The notes beneath the pieces were generated by a model, which saw only the letters and a list, made by a program, of their open reading frames with translations, was not told the DNA's origin and did not search any database. Shown piece after piece: positions 52,857 to 62,399 of a stretch of 64,000 nt of DNA. How positions within the stretch are numbered: the stretch's first letter is position 1; each line of letters begins with the position of its first letter. A program made the position numbers and the translations under genes. This stretch comes from Babylonia areolata (taxonomy: Eukaryota; Mollusca; Gastropoda; Neogastropoda; Buccinidae): NCBI RefSeq assembly GCF_041734735.1, contig NC_134900.1, positions 39,941,454 through 40,005,453 of the forward strand, given 5' to 3'.

Positions 52857-55574
52857 CATGAGAGCGACTCAAGAATTATTGTATAGCACTGTATGAATGT
52901 GTTGTTATCATTATCGTAATGAAGATTAAATGCACGTACCTCCTTAATATAGTACAGGAACTGTTAGTATTTAAAAGCAATACAAATAACATCCAACAAT
53001 GGTCAACATTATTGAAGAAACAACTGTTAGCATTTATAAACAACACAAATAACATCTAACAATGGTCAACATTATTGAAGAAACAACAACTGTTAGCATT
53101 TAAAAACAACACAAATAACATCCAACAATGGTCTACATTATTGAAGTAACAACTGTTAGCATTTAAAAACAACACAAATAACATCCAACAATGGTCAACA
53201 TTATTGAAGAAACAACAACTGTTAACATTTATAAACAACACAAATAACATCCAACAATGGTCAACATTATTGAAGAAACAACAACTGTTAACATTTAAAA
53301 ACAACACAAATAACATCCAACAATGGTCAACATTATTGAAGAAAAAACTGTTAGCATTTATAAACAACACAAAAAACATCCAATATTGGTCAACATTATT
53401 GAAGAAACAAACAACTGTTAGCATTTATGAACAACACAAATAACATCCAACAATGGTCAACATTATTGAAGAAAAAACTGTTAGCATTTATAAACAACAC
53501 AAAAAACATCCAATATTGGTCAACATTATTGAAGAAACAAACAACTGTTAGCATTTATGAACAACACAAATAACATCCAACAATGGTCAACATTATTGAA
53601 GAAAAAACTGTTAGCATTTATAAACAACACAAAAAACATCCAATATTGGTCAACATTATTGAAGAAACAAACAACTGTTAGCATTTATGAACAACACAAA
53701 TAACATCCAACAGTGGTCAACATTATTGAAGAAAAAACTGTTAGCATTTATAAACAACACAAAAAACATCCAATATTGGTCAACATTATTGAAGAAACAA
53801 ACAACTGTTAGCATTTATGAACAACACAAACAACATCCAACAGTGGTCAACATTATTGAAGAAACACAGAAAACTAAAACAAATCGTGCTCAACAAGACA
53901 GGACTGGAGGCACTGGATTTGCCAGATGACGGACAGCTATGGAGATGGACGTGTGAGAAGTGTCCAGGTGGATTTAAGTGTGAGAAGTGTCCAGGTGGAT
54001 TTAAGTGTGAGAAGTGTCCAGGTGGATTAAAGCGTGAGAAATGTCCAGGTTTATTTAATTTTAGAAGTGTCCAGGTGGATTTAAGTGTGAGAAGTGTCCA
54101 GGTGGATTTAAGTGTGAGAAGTGTCCAGGTGGATTTAAGTGTGAGAAGTGCCGATGTGGATTAAAGTGTGAGAAATGTCCACGTTGATTTAAGTGTGAGA
54201 AGTGTCCAGGTGGATTTAACTGTGAGAAGTGTCCAGGTGGATTTAATTTTGAGAAGTGTCCAGGTGGATTCAAAAGTTAGAAGTGTCCAGGTGGATTTAA
54301 GTGTGAGAAGTGTCCAGGTAGATTTAAGTATGACAAGTGTCCAAGTGGTTTCAAGTGTGAGAAGTGTCCAGGTGAATTTAGTTTTGAGAATCACTCACTC
54401 ATTCCCTCGACCGCTGGGGTCGTTGGGGGGACATGAGGAAGATGTCATAGCTCGCCACACCGTTCTGTTGGCAGCTGTCGTGAGGAGATCTGGCATCGTC
54501 ATTTTGGTCCATTCCTTGACGTTGTCGGACCAGCTCTTTCTCTGCCGCCCCCCGTCTGCGCCCTCCCTCTTCAGTCCCTTGTAGGATGGTTTTGGAGAGG
54601 GTGTTATGTCGTATGACGTGACCAAACCATGCCATCTTCCGTCGTTTGACAGTCGCCAGCAGTAGTTCTTGGGGCCCAACAAGGTTGCTGACCAGGTTCC
54701 GCACATAGTCATTGGTCTTGTGTTCCTTGTAGGAGATGTGTAGTAGTCTCTTTGAGAAGTGTCCAGGTGAATTTATAGTTTTGATAAGTGTCCATATGGG
54801 TTGAAGTTTGAGAAGTGTCCAGGTGGATTTAAGTGTGAGAAGCGTCCAGGTGGATTTAAGTTTGAGAAAAGTCCAGATGGATTTAAGTTTGAGAAGTGTC
54901 CATGTGGATTTAAGTTTGAGAAGTGTCCATGTGGATTTAAGTGTGAGAAGTGCCCACGTGGGTTTATGTGTGAGAAGTATCCAGACGGATTTATGTATGA
55001 GAAGTGTCCATGTGGATTTAAGTTCGAGAAATGTCCAGGTGTATTTAAGTGTGAGAAATGTAAAAGTGAATTCAATTGATTTAATTTTGAGAAGTGTCCA
55101 CATGGATTTAAGTGTGAGAAAAGTCCAGGTGGGTTTAAGTTTGAGAAGTGCCCAGGTGGATTTAAGTTTGAGAAGTGTCTAGATGTTTTATGTTTCAAAA
55201 GTGTCCAGATGGATTTAAGTGTGAGAAATGTCCAGGATTTATGTTTCAGAAGTGTCCAGGTGCATTAAAGTATGAGAAGTGTCCAGGTCGATTTAAGACT
55301 GAGAAATGTATGTGTGGATTTAAGTGTGAGTTATGTCAGGGTGGGTTTAAGTTTGAGAGATGTCCAGGTGGATTTAAGTGTGAGAAGTGGCCAGGTGGAT
55401 TTAATTTTGAGAAGTGTCCATGTGAATTTAAGTGTTAGAAGTGTCCATGTGGATTAAAGTGTGAGAAATGTCCAGGTGGATTTAAGTGTGAGAAGTGTCC
55501 TGTGGAAAAACCACTGAGGCAACCATGTGTTCTGTGTGGCTTTTGCAGGATTAAAGAGGCTATGCCAGTCTTGA
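45053..55574 (+). CDS. Candidate secreted cysteine-rich peptide gene, four exons
   Basis: Predicted exons are 45053-45113, 46177-46246, 47132-47214 and 55549-55574. Donors are GTGAGT, GTAAGA and GTGAGT. Acceptors are GTGAAAG, GTATTGCAG and CTTTTGCAG. Phases 1, 2 and 1 are mutually compatible. The product is 79 residues. Residues 1-20, MNFIVHVIISVFFSLLLHSS, form a hydrophobic signal peptide. The mature part has seven cysteines (22, 30, 58, 61, 63, 64, 77) with a C-x2-C-x-C-C core in VMCQPCGCCTELW. The start is AAAGATGA. An ATTAAA signal lies 55 bp after the stop. I do not recognise the family. Weak points are the mediocre exon 2 acceptor, the odd cysteine count and the very small exons. Exons 3 and 4 are also open in another phase, reading IRRWAETEFCPSDVSAMWLL and on to IKEAMPVLN, which looks faintly death-domain-like and would need a different upstream exon. 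Confidence 0.4.
45124..45178 (+). repeat. (GT)n(GC)n microsatellite just after exon 1 donor
   Basis: A pure GT run of about 44 bp followed by GCGCGCGCGC begins within ten bases of the predicted donor. Confidence 0.93.
45320..46020 (+). repeat. 39-bp minisatellite with longer variants
   Basis: GAAGTGGTTGTTATACTAAT followed by GAGTTAGGTTGTTGACACT repeats at 39 bp. Later copies use CCGATGAGTTGTGGGG and insert GTGTCTCCTCAGCA, giving units of about 54 bp. Confidence 0.94.
46177..46246 (+). CDS. Candidate gene exon 2
   Basis: Seventy bases, phase 1 to 2, encode (A)CIISDHVPCFTGGSIDQFS followed by LTL(V). The donor GGT-GTAAGA is good. The acceptor GTGAAAG has only a short pyrimidine tract. The same frame is open upstream to 46027, so a longer exon from AACAG-GG is possible but would translate a GT microsatellite. 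Confidence 0.35.
46255..47120 (+). repeat. 39/43-bp minisatellite filling candidate intron 2
   Basis: CACTGACAACAACACAAGGC followed by AGTGCTGTACTTGTTCTGT repeats about 22 times, with a 4-bp CTAT insertion in some units. The last unit runs directly into the exon 3 acceptor (GTGCTGTATTGCAG), so almost the entire 885-bp intron is array. Confidence 0.94.
47132..47214 (+). CDS. Candidate gene exon 3
   Basis: Eighty-three bases, phase 2 to 1, encode SEDGLKPSSAQVMCQPCGCC followed by TELWIAG, with donor GGCG-GTGAGT. The last 26 bases plus the following 26 intronic bases are duplicated at 51683-51734, at the far end of the 29-bp satellite. Confidence 0.42.
47222..51700 (+). repeat. 29-bp satellite, about 150 copies, 4.5 kb
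   Basis: The unit is CTGTACAGAGCTGTTCTGAC followed by CTGTGGTCA (29 bp), with TCGG/TCTG, ACCT/ATAT/ACAT/ATCT and CACTG/CAATG variants. Its first 14 bases equal part of exon 3 (47189-47202) and its remainder resembles the adjacent intron. Frames are open for 29-codon cycles only and are artefacts. Confidence 0.96.
51735..52170 (+). mobile_element. Retroelement tail with AATAAA and (CT)n, then (GT)n
   Basis: Unique sequence is followed by GGTGAAATAAAATCTCTC, an AATAAA next to a (CT)n run (52032-52085) and then (GT)n to 52167. This is the usual end of a non-LTR element with a microsatellite tail, but no coding domain is visible, so the call is tentative. TCTG repeats lie near 51838-51870. Confidence 0.35.
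52370..52760 (-). mobile_element. Interspersed retroelement 3-prime segment, copy 2
   Basis: ATAATAGATAAGCACTGG, CATCCAGTCCCCGCCCTGAA, CTACACTACACAATA and two AGCATGGTGTTAGTA blocks match the arrangement at 9467-9850, including long (CA)n at 52537-52691. On the minus strand it ends in a (CT)n-type tail in place of the (TTGTC)n of copy 1. Confidence 0.65.
52763..52855 (+). repeat. (GA)n(GT)n microsatellite
   Basis: A short GA run followed by about 70 bp of (GT)n with one TAT interruption. Confidence 0.93.
52960..53870 (+). repeat. 57-66-bp minisatellite, about 15 copies
   Basis: AACATCCAACAATGGTCAAC, ATTATTGAAGAAACAAC and TGTTAGCATTTATAAACAAC repeat. The later half alternates two subtypes (CAATATTGG and CAACAATGG) as a two-unit higher-order repeat. 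Confidence 0.94.
53950..55500 (+). repeat. 27-bp minisatellite (CEKCPGGFK frame), interrupted by a LINE
   Basis: GTGTGAGAAGTGTCCAGGTG followed by GATTTAA repeats about 45 times on either side of an insertion at 54391-54750. In one plus frame the unit reads CEKCPGGFK and stays open for stretches of about 90 codons, but stops and 24/26/28-bp units break it. I regard it as non-coding DNA of candidate intron 3. Confidence 0.93.
54391..54750 (-). mobile_element. RTE/BovB-like LINE C-terminal fragment (LINE-E) inside the 27-bp array
   Basis: The minus-strand translation reads LLHISYKEHKTNDYVRNLVS, NLVGPQELLLATVKRRKMAW, FGHVIRHNTLSKTILQGTEE and GGRRRG. After a frameshift it continues to SSSCPPNDPSGRGNE. 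It has a short GAGTGAGTGA tail and is 5-prime truncated. Direct repeats TTTGAGAA lie at 54383-54390 and 54751-54758, and removing the insert restores the 27-bp period. It resembles the C-terminus of LINE-C (shared LQGT-x2-GGRRRG). Confidence 0.9.
55549..55574 (+). CDS. Candidate gene exon 4 (terminal)
   Basis: The acceptor GTGTGGCTTTTGCAG is followed, in phase 1, by codons (G)LKRLCQS and TGA. In the alternative phase it reads IKEAMPVLN and TAG at 55577-55579. Confidence 0.38.
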
Positions 55575-55629
55575 ATTAGAGCTAATTCGTGTATGCACAT
55601 TTCTTTTGTCATTGCTGCCGTTCACACAA

Positions 55630-55635
55630 ATTAAA
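55630..55635 (+). promoter_or_regulatory. Candidate polyadenylation signal ATTAAA
   Basis: ATTAAA, the second most common animal signal, lies 55 bp beyond the candidate stop codon in unique sequence. Confidence 0.35.
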
Positions 55636-55844
55636 TGATCGGTATAAGTACAGGCCCGGCGCTTCCTTTTTTGAGAAAGTGTCTGGGTTTGTTCCAATGT
55701 ACCTTTTAGTTACCTGTGTGCTTGCTGAATCGGTAGCGTAAGCAGCATTGACTTGAAGTTGTGTACCTTATGAATGGAGAGAGTTACCACCCTTTACAAT
55801 TTGTTAATCATTTGATCTCCTGGCCTCATTGTTTATTAATTTGA

Positions 55845-56950
55845 AAGACAGACAACTGTTGTAAGAGTGTATACCTCATTTCAGTGAAAGACAGACAACT
55901 GTTGTAAGAGTGTATACCTCATTTCAGTGAAAGACAGACAACTGTTGTAAGAGTGTATACCTCATTTCAGTGAAAGATAACTGTTGTAAGAGTGTATACC
56001 TCATTTCAGTGAAAGACAGACAACTGTTGTAAGAGTGTATACCTCATTTCAGTGAAAGACAGACAACTGTTGTAAGAGTGTATACCTCATTTCAGTGAAA
56101 GACAGACAACTGTTGTAAGAGTGTATACCTCATTTCAGTGAAAGACAGATAACTGTTGTAAGAGTGTATACCTCATTTCAGGGAAAGACAGGCAACTGTT
56201 GTAAGAGTGTATACCTCATTTCAGTGAAAGACAGATAACTGTTGTAAGAGTGTATACCTCATTTCAGGGAAAGACAGGCAACTGTTGTAAGAGTGTATAC
56301 CTCATTTCAGTGAAAGACAGACAACTGTTGTAAGAGTGTATACCTCATTTCAGTGAAAGATAACTGTTGTAAGAGTGTATACATCATTTCAGTGAAAGAC
56401 AGACAACTGTTGTAAGAGTGTATACCTCATTTCAGTGAAAGACAGACAACTGTTGTAAGAGTGTATACCTCATTTCAGTGAAAGACAGATAACTGTTGTA
56501 AGAGTGTATACATCATTTCAGTGAAAGACAGACAACTGTTGTAAGAGTGTATACATCATTTCAGTGAAAGACAGATAACTGTTGTAAGAGTGTATACCTC
56601 ATTTCAATGGAGGACAACTGTTGTAAGAGTGTATAACTCATCTCAGTGGGGGTCAGACAGCTGTTGTAAGAGCTTATACCTCATTTCAGTGGAAGACAGA
56701 CAGCTGTTGTAAGAGCTTATACCTCATTTCAGTGGAAAACAGACAGCTGTTGTAAGAGCTTATACCTCATTTCAGTGGAGGTCAGACAGCTGTTGTAAGA
56801 GTGTATACCTCATTTCAATAGAGGACAGATAACTGTTGTAAGAGTGTATACCTCATTTCAGTGGAGGGCAGACAGCTGTTGTAAGAGTGTATACCTCATT
56901 TCAGCGGAGGGCAGACAGCTGTTGTAAGAGTGTATACCTCATTTCAGCGG
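55845..56950 (+). repeat. 43-bp minisatellite, about 25 copies
   Basis: GAAAGACAGACAACTGTTGT followed by AAGAGTGTATACCTCATTTC and AGT repeats. Some units lack GACAGACA (35 bp), and late copies use GGAGGGCAGACAGCTG. Confidence 0.95.
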
Positions 56951-57537
56951 AGGGCAGGCCGACAGTCATTTCGATGCTGTAAGCTGGCCTGAGCGAAGGG
57001 AGGCGATCGAAGGTGGAAGAGTTGTGCAGGTCGATGCCCAGGCACGAGCACCCAGCGATCCCTCCACTCATCAGGCCTTGTTCAATGCTCTGTCTGTAAT
57101 TCCCCCTCCTTTTTTTGGGTCGCGCCCAGATGAATGAAATGAGTTGGGGAAGGAGGATTTTAATTATGAGTTTTTTTCTTGTTCTGAATGCAATGTTTTG
57201 ATTTTTCATTTAGATTAGCAGCGGCAGCAGCAACAATGGTAACTGTGGCGACGCGCTCTTCCTGCTCGATTCTTTCTGTCACTTTCTGTCTGTCTGTCTG
57301 TCTTCGCCTGTCTGTATGACTCTCTTTCTCTCTTACACACAAAGGGAGACTCACAGAAACACAGACACAGACGCACATACACGCACGCACGCACACTCAC
57401 ACATATGCATACGCGTACGGCTTTTCCTGCATAAATTTCTTAACCACCACTCCCCCCTCTCCCTTTTCTGAACTCCGTCCTCCTTTTCCCGTCTAATATC
57501 ACTGAGGTACACAGTGGACAGAGGTAAGACTGAGGAC

Positions 57538-57568
<31 letters not shown>

Positions 57569-58205
57569 ACAAACGCACGCGGGTATCTACGTACGTAAAA
57601 CGATGTGCGATTTTCACCCGGAAAACTACAAATGGAAGTCATTCCTCATTCACCTGTATTTGTAGAATCAATCAGCGTAGCCATAGTGATGTACAGCTTA
57701 CTATATCCTTGGCATCAACAGACAGTACTTCTCTATTTTCGGTTTAATGGTTCTAAGAAGCGGATAAATCTGACTTCATACTTTCTGCCCACACTAAATT
57801 CTTTGTTCTCAACCTATCTTTTCTTCTTCAACAGACATGGTCAGAATATTCTGAAATGTGTCGACTTCAGTTAAGCTGCTGCGGTAGTTTGGATTTCTGC
57901 AGCATTGCCTGCATCATAGTTGAGGTGTGTTAAGCTTAGTGAGTGAGGAAAAGAGAAAACAGAAAGAGACACACACACAAAAACAAAAGGAAGAAAAGAA
58001 GGAAATGTACGGATATGAAGCTCGGTATCATTTTTATACTTTTGTGGCTATCATTCTGCCTCAGATCACATTAAACATGGACAGTTAAGCCTTTTATGAG
58101 GAAAATTGAAATAAACAAAAAATGGAATGAAAGGTATGAAAGGAATGAAACAATGTGAAAGAAAGAAAGAACAGAAATTCCTCCAAGAGGCCTCTCATGC
58201 GATGG
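56951..58205. other. Mostly unique interval, no recognisable gene
   Basis: It contains a TCTG run near 57285-57302, (CA)-rich sequence at 57340-57400, and a C-run followed by (CA)n at 57537-57568. Short open frames show no known domain. Confidence 0.5.
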
Positions 58206-58207
58206 CT

Positions 58208-58425
58208 GACTTTGCTGTCAATATTGCTGTCAATACTGCTGTCAATACTGCTGTCAATATTGCTGTCAATACTGCTGTCAATATTGCTGTCAATACTGCT
58301 GTCAATATTGCTGTCAATATTGCTGTCAATACTGCTGTCAATACTGCTGTCAATATTGCTGTCAATACTGCTGTCAATACTGCTATCAATACTGCTGTCA
58401 ATACTGCTGTCAATATTGCTGTCGG
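58208..58425 (+). repeat. 12-bp minisatellite, about 18 copies
   Basis: CTGTCAATATTG and CTGTCAATACTG alternate irregularly. Because the unit is four codons and lacks stops, several frames are open (repeats of AVNI/AVNT and LLSI). These are artefacts. Confidence 0.95.
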
Positions 58426-58499
58426 AATTGGTTTATGTTGAACGTGGGCTGAGATAATGAATAACGAAGAAAACAGAGAAGGGAATGAAACTTGAAGAG

Positions 58500-58525
58500 A
58501 CAGACAGAGGGAGAGAGAGACAGAC

Positions 58526-58576
<51 letters not shown>

Positions 58577-58800
58577 CACAGACACACAGACAGAGAAGAC
58601 AAGACAAGACGAAATCTTTTGACAGACAGAGAGACCGACACTGAACACTGAAATGTTTCATGTAATTAGCTGAAAAGCTCTGGTGACATAGTAGGTACAA
58701 ATCAGAACAAAATGGTGCAAAGTGGATGAAATGGAGCAGACAGGGGACCCCCCCACCCCCCCCCCCACCCCCACACACACACACCCCACCCCCTCCCCCC
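58500..58800. repeat. (GA)n/(GACA)n tract and C-rich tract
   Basis: GACA and GA repeats with GACAAGACAAGACGAAATC at about 58500-58618, then C-runs mixed with CA at 58748-58800. Confidence 0.85.
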
Positions 58801-58844
58801 TCCCCCACCTCCCGAAAAAAACAAAACAAAAAGAAAATGAGTTC

Positions 58845-59935
58845 CTGTCATCTTCCTGTCCTTAAGGAGTTCCTGTCACCTTCCAGTTCCTTAAGGAGTT
58901 AATGTCACCTTCCAGTTCCTAAAGGAGTTCCTGTCACCTTCCTGGTCCTTAAGGAGTTCCTGTCAACTTCCTGGTCCTTAAGGAGTTAATGTCACCTTCC
59001 AGTTCCTAAAGGAGTTCCTGTCACCTTCCTGGTCCTTAAGGACTTCCTGTCACCTTCCTGGTCCTTAAGGAGTTCCTGTCACCTTCCTGGTCCTTAAGGA
59101 CTTCCTGTCACCTTCCTGGTCCTTAAGGAGTTCCTGTCACCTTCCTGGTCCTTAAGGACTTCCTGTCACCTTCCTGGTCCTTAAGGAGTTCCTGTCACCT
59201 TCCTGGTCCTTAAGGACTTCCTGTCACCTTCCTGGTCCTTAAGGAGTTCCTGTCACCTTCCGGGTCCTTAAGGAGTTCCTGTCACCTTCCTGGTCCTTAA
59301 GGACTTCCTGTCACCTTCCTGGTCCTTAAGGACTTCCTGTCACCTTCCTGGTCCTTAAGGACTTCCTGTCACCTTCCTGGTCCTTAAGGACTTCCTGTCA
59401 CCTTCCAGTTCCTTAAGGAGTTCCTGTCACCTTCCTGGTCCTTAAGGACTTCCTGTCACCTTCCTGGTCCTTAAGGAGTTAATGTCACCTTCCTGGTCCT
59501 TAAGGAGTTCCTGTCACCTTCCGGGTCCTTAAGGAGTTCCTGTCACCTTCCGGGTCCTTAAGGAGTTCCTGTCACCTTCCTGGTCCTTAAGGAGTTCCTG
59601 TCACCTTCCGGGTCCTTAAGGAGTTCCTGTCACCTTCCAGTTCCTTAAGGAGTTCCTGTCACCTTCCTGGTCCTTAAGGACTTCCTGTCACCTTCCTGGT
59701 CCTTAAGGACTTCCTGTCACCTTCCTGGTCCTTAAGGACTTCCTGTCACCTTCCGGGTCCTTAAGGACTTCCTGTCACCTTCCAGTTCCTTAAGGAGTTC
59801 CTGTCACCTTCCGGCTGTATAATGAGTTCCTGTCCACTTCCGGCTGTATAATGAGTTCCTTTCCACTTCCGGGTCCTTAATGAGTTCCTGTCACCTTCCG
59901 GTTCCTTAATAAGTTCCTGTCACCTTCCTTGTCTG
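58845..59935 (+). repeat. 29-bp minisatellite, about 36 copies (unrelated to the 47-51 kb array)
   Basis: AAGGAGTTCCTGTCACCTTC followed by CTGGTCCTT repeats, with GGACTTCC against GGAGTTCC as the main alternation. The last copies degenerate (CGGCTGTATAATGAG) and lead into the next array. Confidence 0.95.
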
Positions 59936-60029
59936 TGATGAGTTCCTGTCCACTTCCGGCTGTATGTGTTCCTGTCAACTTCCAGTGCTTTAATGAGTTT
60001 CTGTCACCGGTATTGGTATACAGAAAGGA

Positions 60030-60905
60030 GTTCAGCAGTGTATTCACCAGTTACACAATGGAGTTCAGCAGTGTATTCACCAGTTACACAATGGAGTTCA
60101 GCAGTGTATTCACCAGTTACACAATGGAGTTCAGCAGTGTATTCACCAGTTACACAATGGAGTTCAGCAGTGTATTCATCATTTACACAATGGAGTTCAG
60201 CAGTGTATTTATCATTTACACAATGGAGTTCAGCAGTGTATTCATCATTTACACAATGGAGTTCAGCAGTGTATTCACCAGTTACACAATGGAGTTCAGC
60301 AGTGTATTCACTGGTTACACAATGGAGTTCAGCAGTGTATTCATCATTTACACAATGTTCAGCAGTGTATTTATCATTTACACAATGTTCAGCAGTGTAT
60401 TCATCATTTACACAATGTTCAGCAGTGTATTCACTGGTTACACAATGGAGTTCAGCAGTGTATTCACCAGTTACACAATGGAGTTCAGCAGTGTATTCAC
60501 TGGTTACACAATGGAGTTCAGCAGTGTATTCATCATTTACACAATGTTCAGCAGTGTATTCACTGGTTACACAATGGAGTTCAGCAGTGTATTCACCAGT
60601 TACACAATGGAGTTTAGCAGTGTATTCACTGGTTGCACAATGGAGTTCAGCAGTGTATTCATCATTTACACAATGTTCAGCAGTGTATTTATCATTTACA
60701 CAATGTTCAGCAGTGTATTCATCATTTGCACAATGTTCAGCAGTGTATTCACCAGTTACACAATGGAGTTCAGCAGTGTATTCACCAGTTACACAATGGA
60801 GTTTAGCAGTGTATTCACTGGTTGCACAATGGAGTTCAGCAGTGTATTCACCAGTTACACAATGGAGTTTAGCAGTGTATTCACTGGTTGCACAATGGAG
60901 TTCAG
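60030..60905 (+). repeat. 33/30-bp minisatellite, about 28 copies
   Basis: GAGTTCAGCAGTGTATTCAC followed by CAGTTACACAATG is 33 bp. A 30-bp variant lacks GAG. Every length change is a multiple of three, so two plus frames and one minus frame are open for over 330 codons. One reads EFSSVFTSYTM repeats. Confidence 0.95.
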
Positions 60906-61033
60906 CGGTGCACAGCGCGCAGAAGCAGCTGACCGGAAGTTTGGAAGCAAACAATGACACCATCCCAACGTTTCCCTGATCAAATACTTCTTTAACCAAA
61001 ATCACCGTGCAGTTCTATGCGCAGAAACATCTG

Positions 61034-61068
<35 letters not shown>

Positions 61069-61778
61069 GGGACGAAACGAAACGAGCCCATTTCATCAGG
61101 GTATGAATAAATGTGCATGCTTTTTCTTCCAACGAGAGGAAGAGAGAGAGAGAGAGGACAAATGTTTAATTTACTGTCTTTCATGCTTGCCACAAACTTC
61201 CATGGCCACACAGGACGTACAAATTCCGACAAAAGCCATTACCCATCCCATTTACCTCCCTTCTAGAGAGAGAGAGAGGAGAGAGAGAGAGGAGAGAGAG
61301 AGATGGCTCATTTACTTACGTCCAAACCTGCCATGACCTTCTGGATTCCCACAGACATACCGGTCGTACACACCCCGACAACAGCCATTACCCACTTCAA
61401 AGACCCGCCAGTCTAGACACTGACGCACAAGGAGATCATTTATTATACCTGTTTGTCAACCCATGAACTTAAAAAAACAAAAATAAATAAAAGCAGAGGA
61501 AAAAGAAAATGAAAACTCGGTGGCACAAGGTTAGACATCTTGTACCATCAGAGGCTACTCTGAGGACGGATAATGTTTACCGAGAAATTGATTTGAACAA
61601 AACCGGTAGATAAAGTACGACCTGTCACAATGGATATGCCCGTTAACTTGAGAAACGGGGAGGCGAAATCGATGTATCTTTGGCAAAGGCTCAGTACATT
61701 TTTAAGAGAAGACAAGATCGATGTTGTCTGCTATTTTTGTACCCTGCAGGAGTCAGATTGAGCTGATGAACTGATGTA

Positions 61779-61831
<53 letters not shown>

Positions 61832-62023
61832 GAATTTAGTTTATTCAGTGTTTAGGCCAAAGCCCTCCACCAAAGGTGTTGCTTTGTGATGTTTTAAAGG
61901 TTTAAAGATGGGTTAGGGTTAGTGTGTGTCATAGACTGTACTCAATAAAAATTTTTAAAAAATTTAAAAAAAAGAAAAAAAGAAGAAGAATATTTGGGGT
62001 TTTCTTCTCCTCCTCAAGCCGTC
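60906..62023. other. Interval with GA microsatellites, no recognisable gene
   Basis: (GA)n runs lie at 61037-61066, 61140-61157, 61266-61302 and 61770-61828. An A/T-rich stretch with AATAAAAATTTTTAAAA lies at 61943-61980. No gene is seen. Confidence 0.5.
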
Positions 62024-62352
62024 CTACTTCTCAGTTAAGATCTTGTTCAGAATTATTTGATGGTATGGTTGAATGATGAACTGACAGGATTTGTTCAATT
62101 CATCTTCGAAGTGACAGTCTGAATAGTGTTTGTTTTGTTGGAAATACAGGCATTGTGAGTTGTGAGTTACAACAACATCATTATGAGATACGTGTCTGAA
62201 ATCTGATTGAATGACACAGGAAACGAATGATGAGCGCTCACTGGCAGCCGTCAGCCTGTTGTGTCCCGTATTTGTAAAACGCTTAGAGCTTGCTCTCCGA
62301 CCAGGAATAGGCGCTATGTAAGTATCCATATCAATCAATCAATCAATCAATC
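62024..62352 (+). mobile_element. Retroelement 3-prime part with (ATCA)n tail
   Basis: AAACGCTTAGAGCTTGCTCT, then GGCGCTATGTAAGTATCCAT and (ATCA)5, resembles the ends at 16957-17010 (minus) and 30830-30880. The body has no recognisable coding domain, and the left boundary is uncertain. Confidence 0.5.
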
Positions 62353-62399
62353 CTGTGTGTTGCTTGCACTTTGTACTGAAGCCACGAGTTGTCACGAGA

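Noticed and set aside
47132-55579. Death-domain reading of exons 3-4 (RRWAETE, LLYRAV, RRIKEAM)
   Set aside because: Resemblance to death-domain helices is faint, no upstream exon with the rest of the domain is visible, and the phase does not fit the signal-peptide exon. Kept only as an alternative.
58127-58457. Frames reading AVNIAVNT and LLSILLSI
   Set aside because: A 12-bp unit lacking stops gives several parallel open frames. It is low complexity only.
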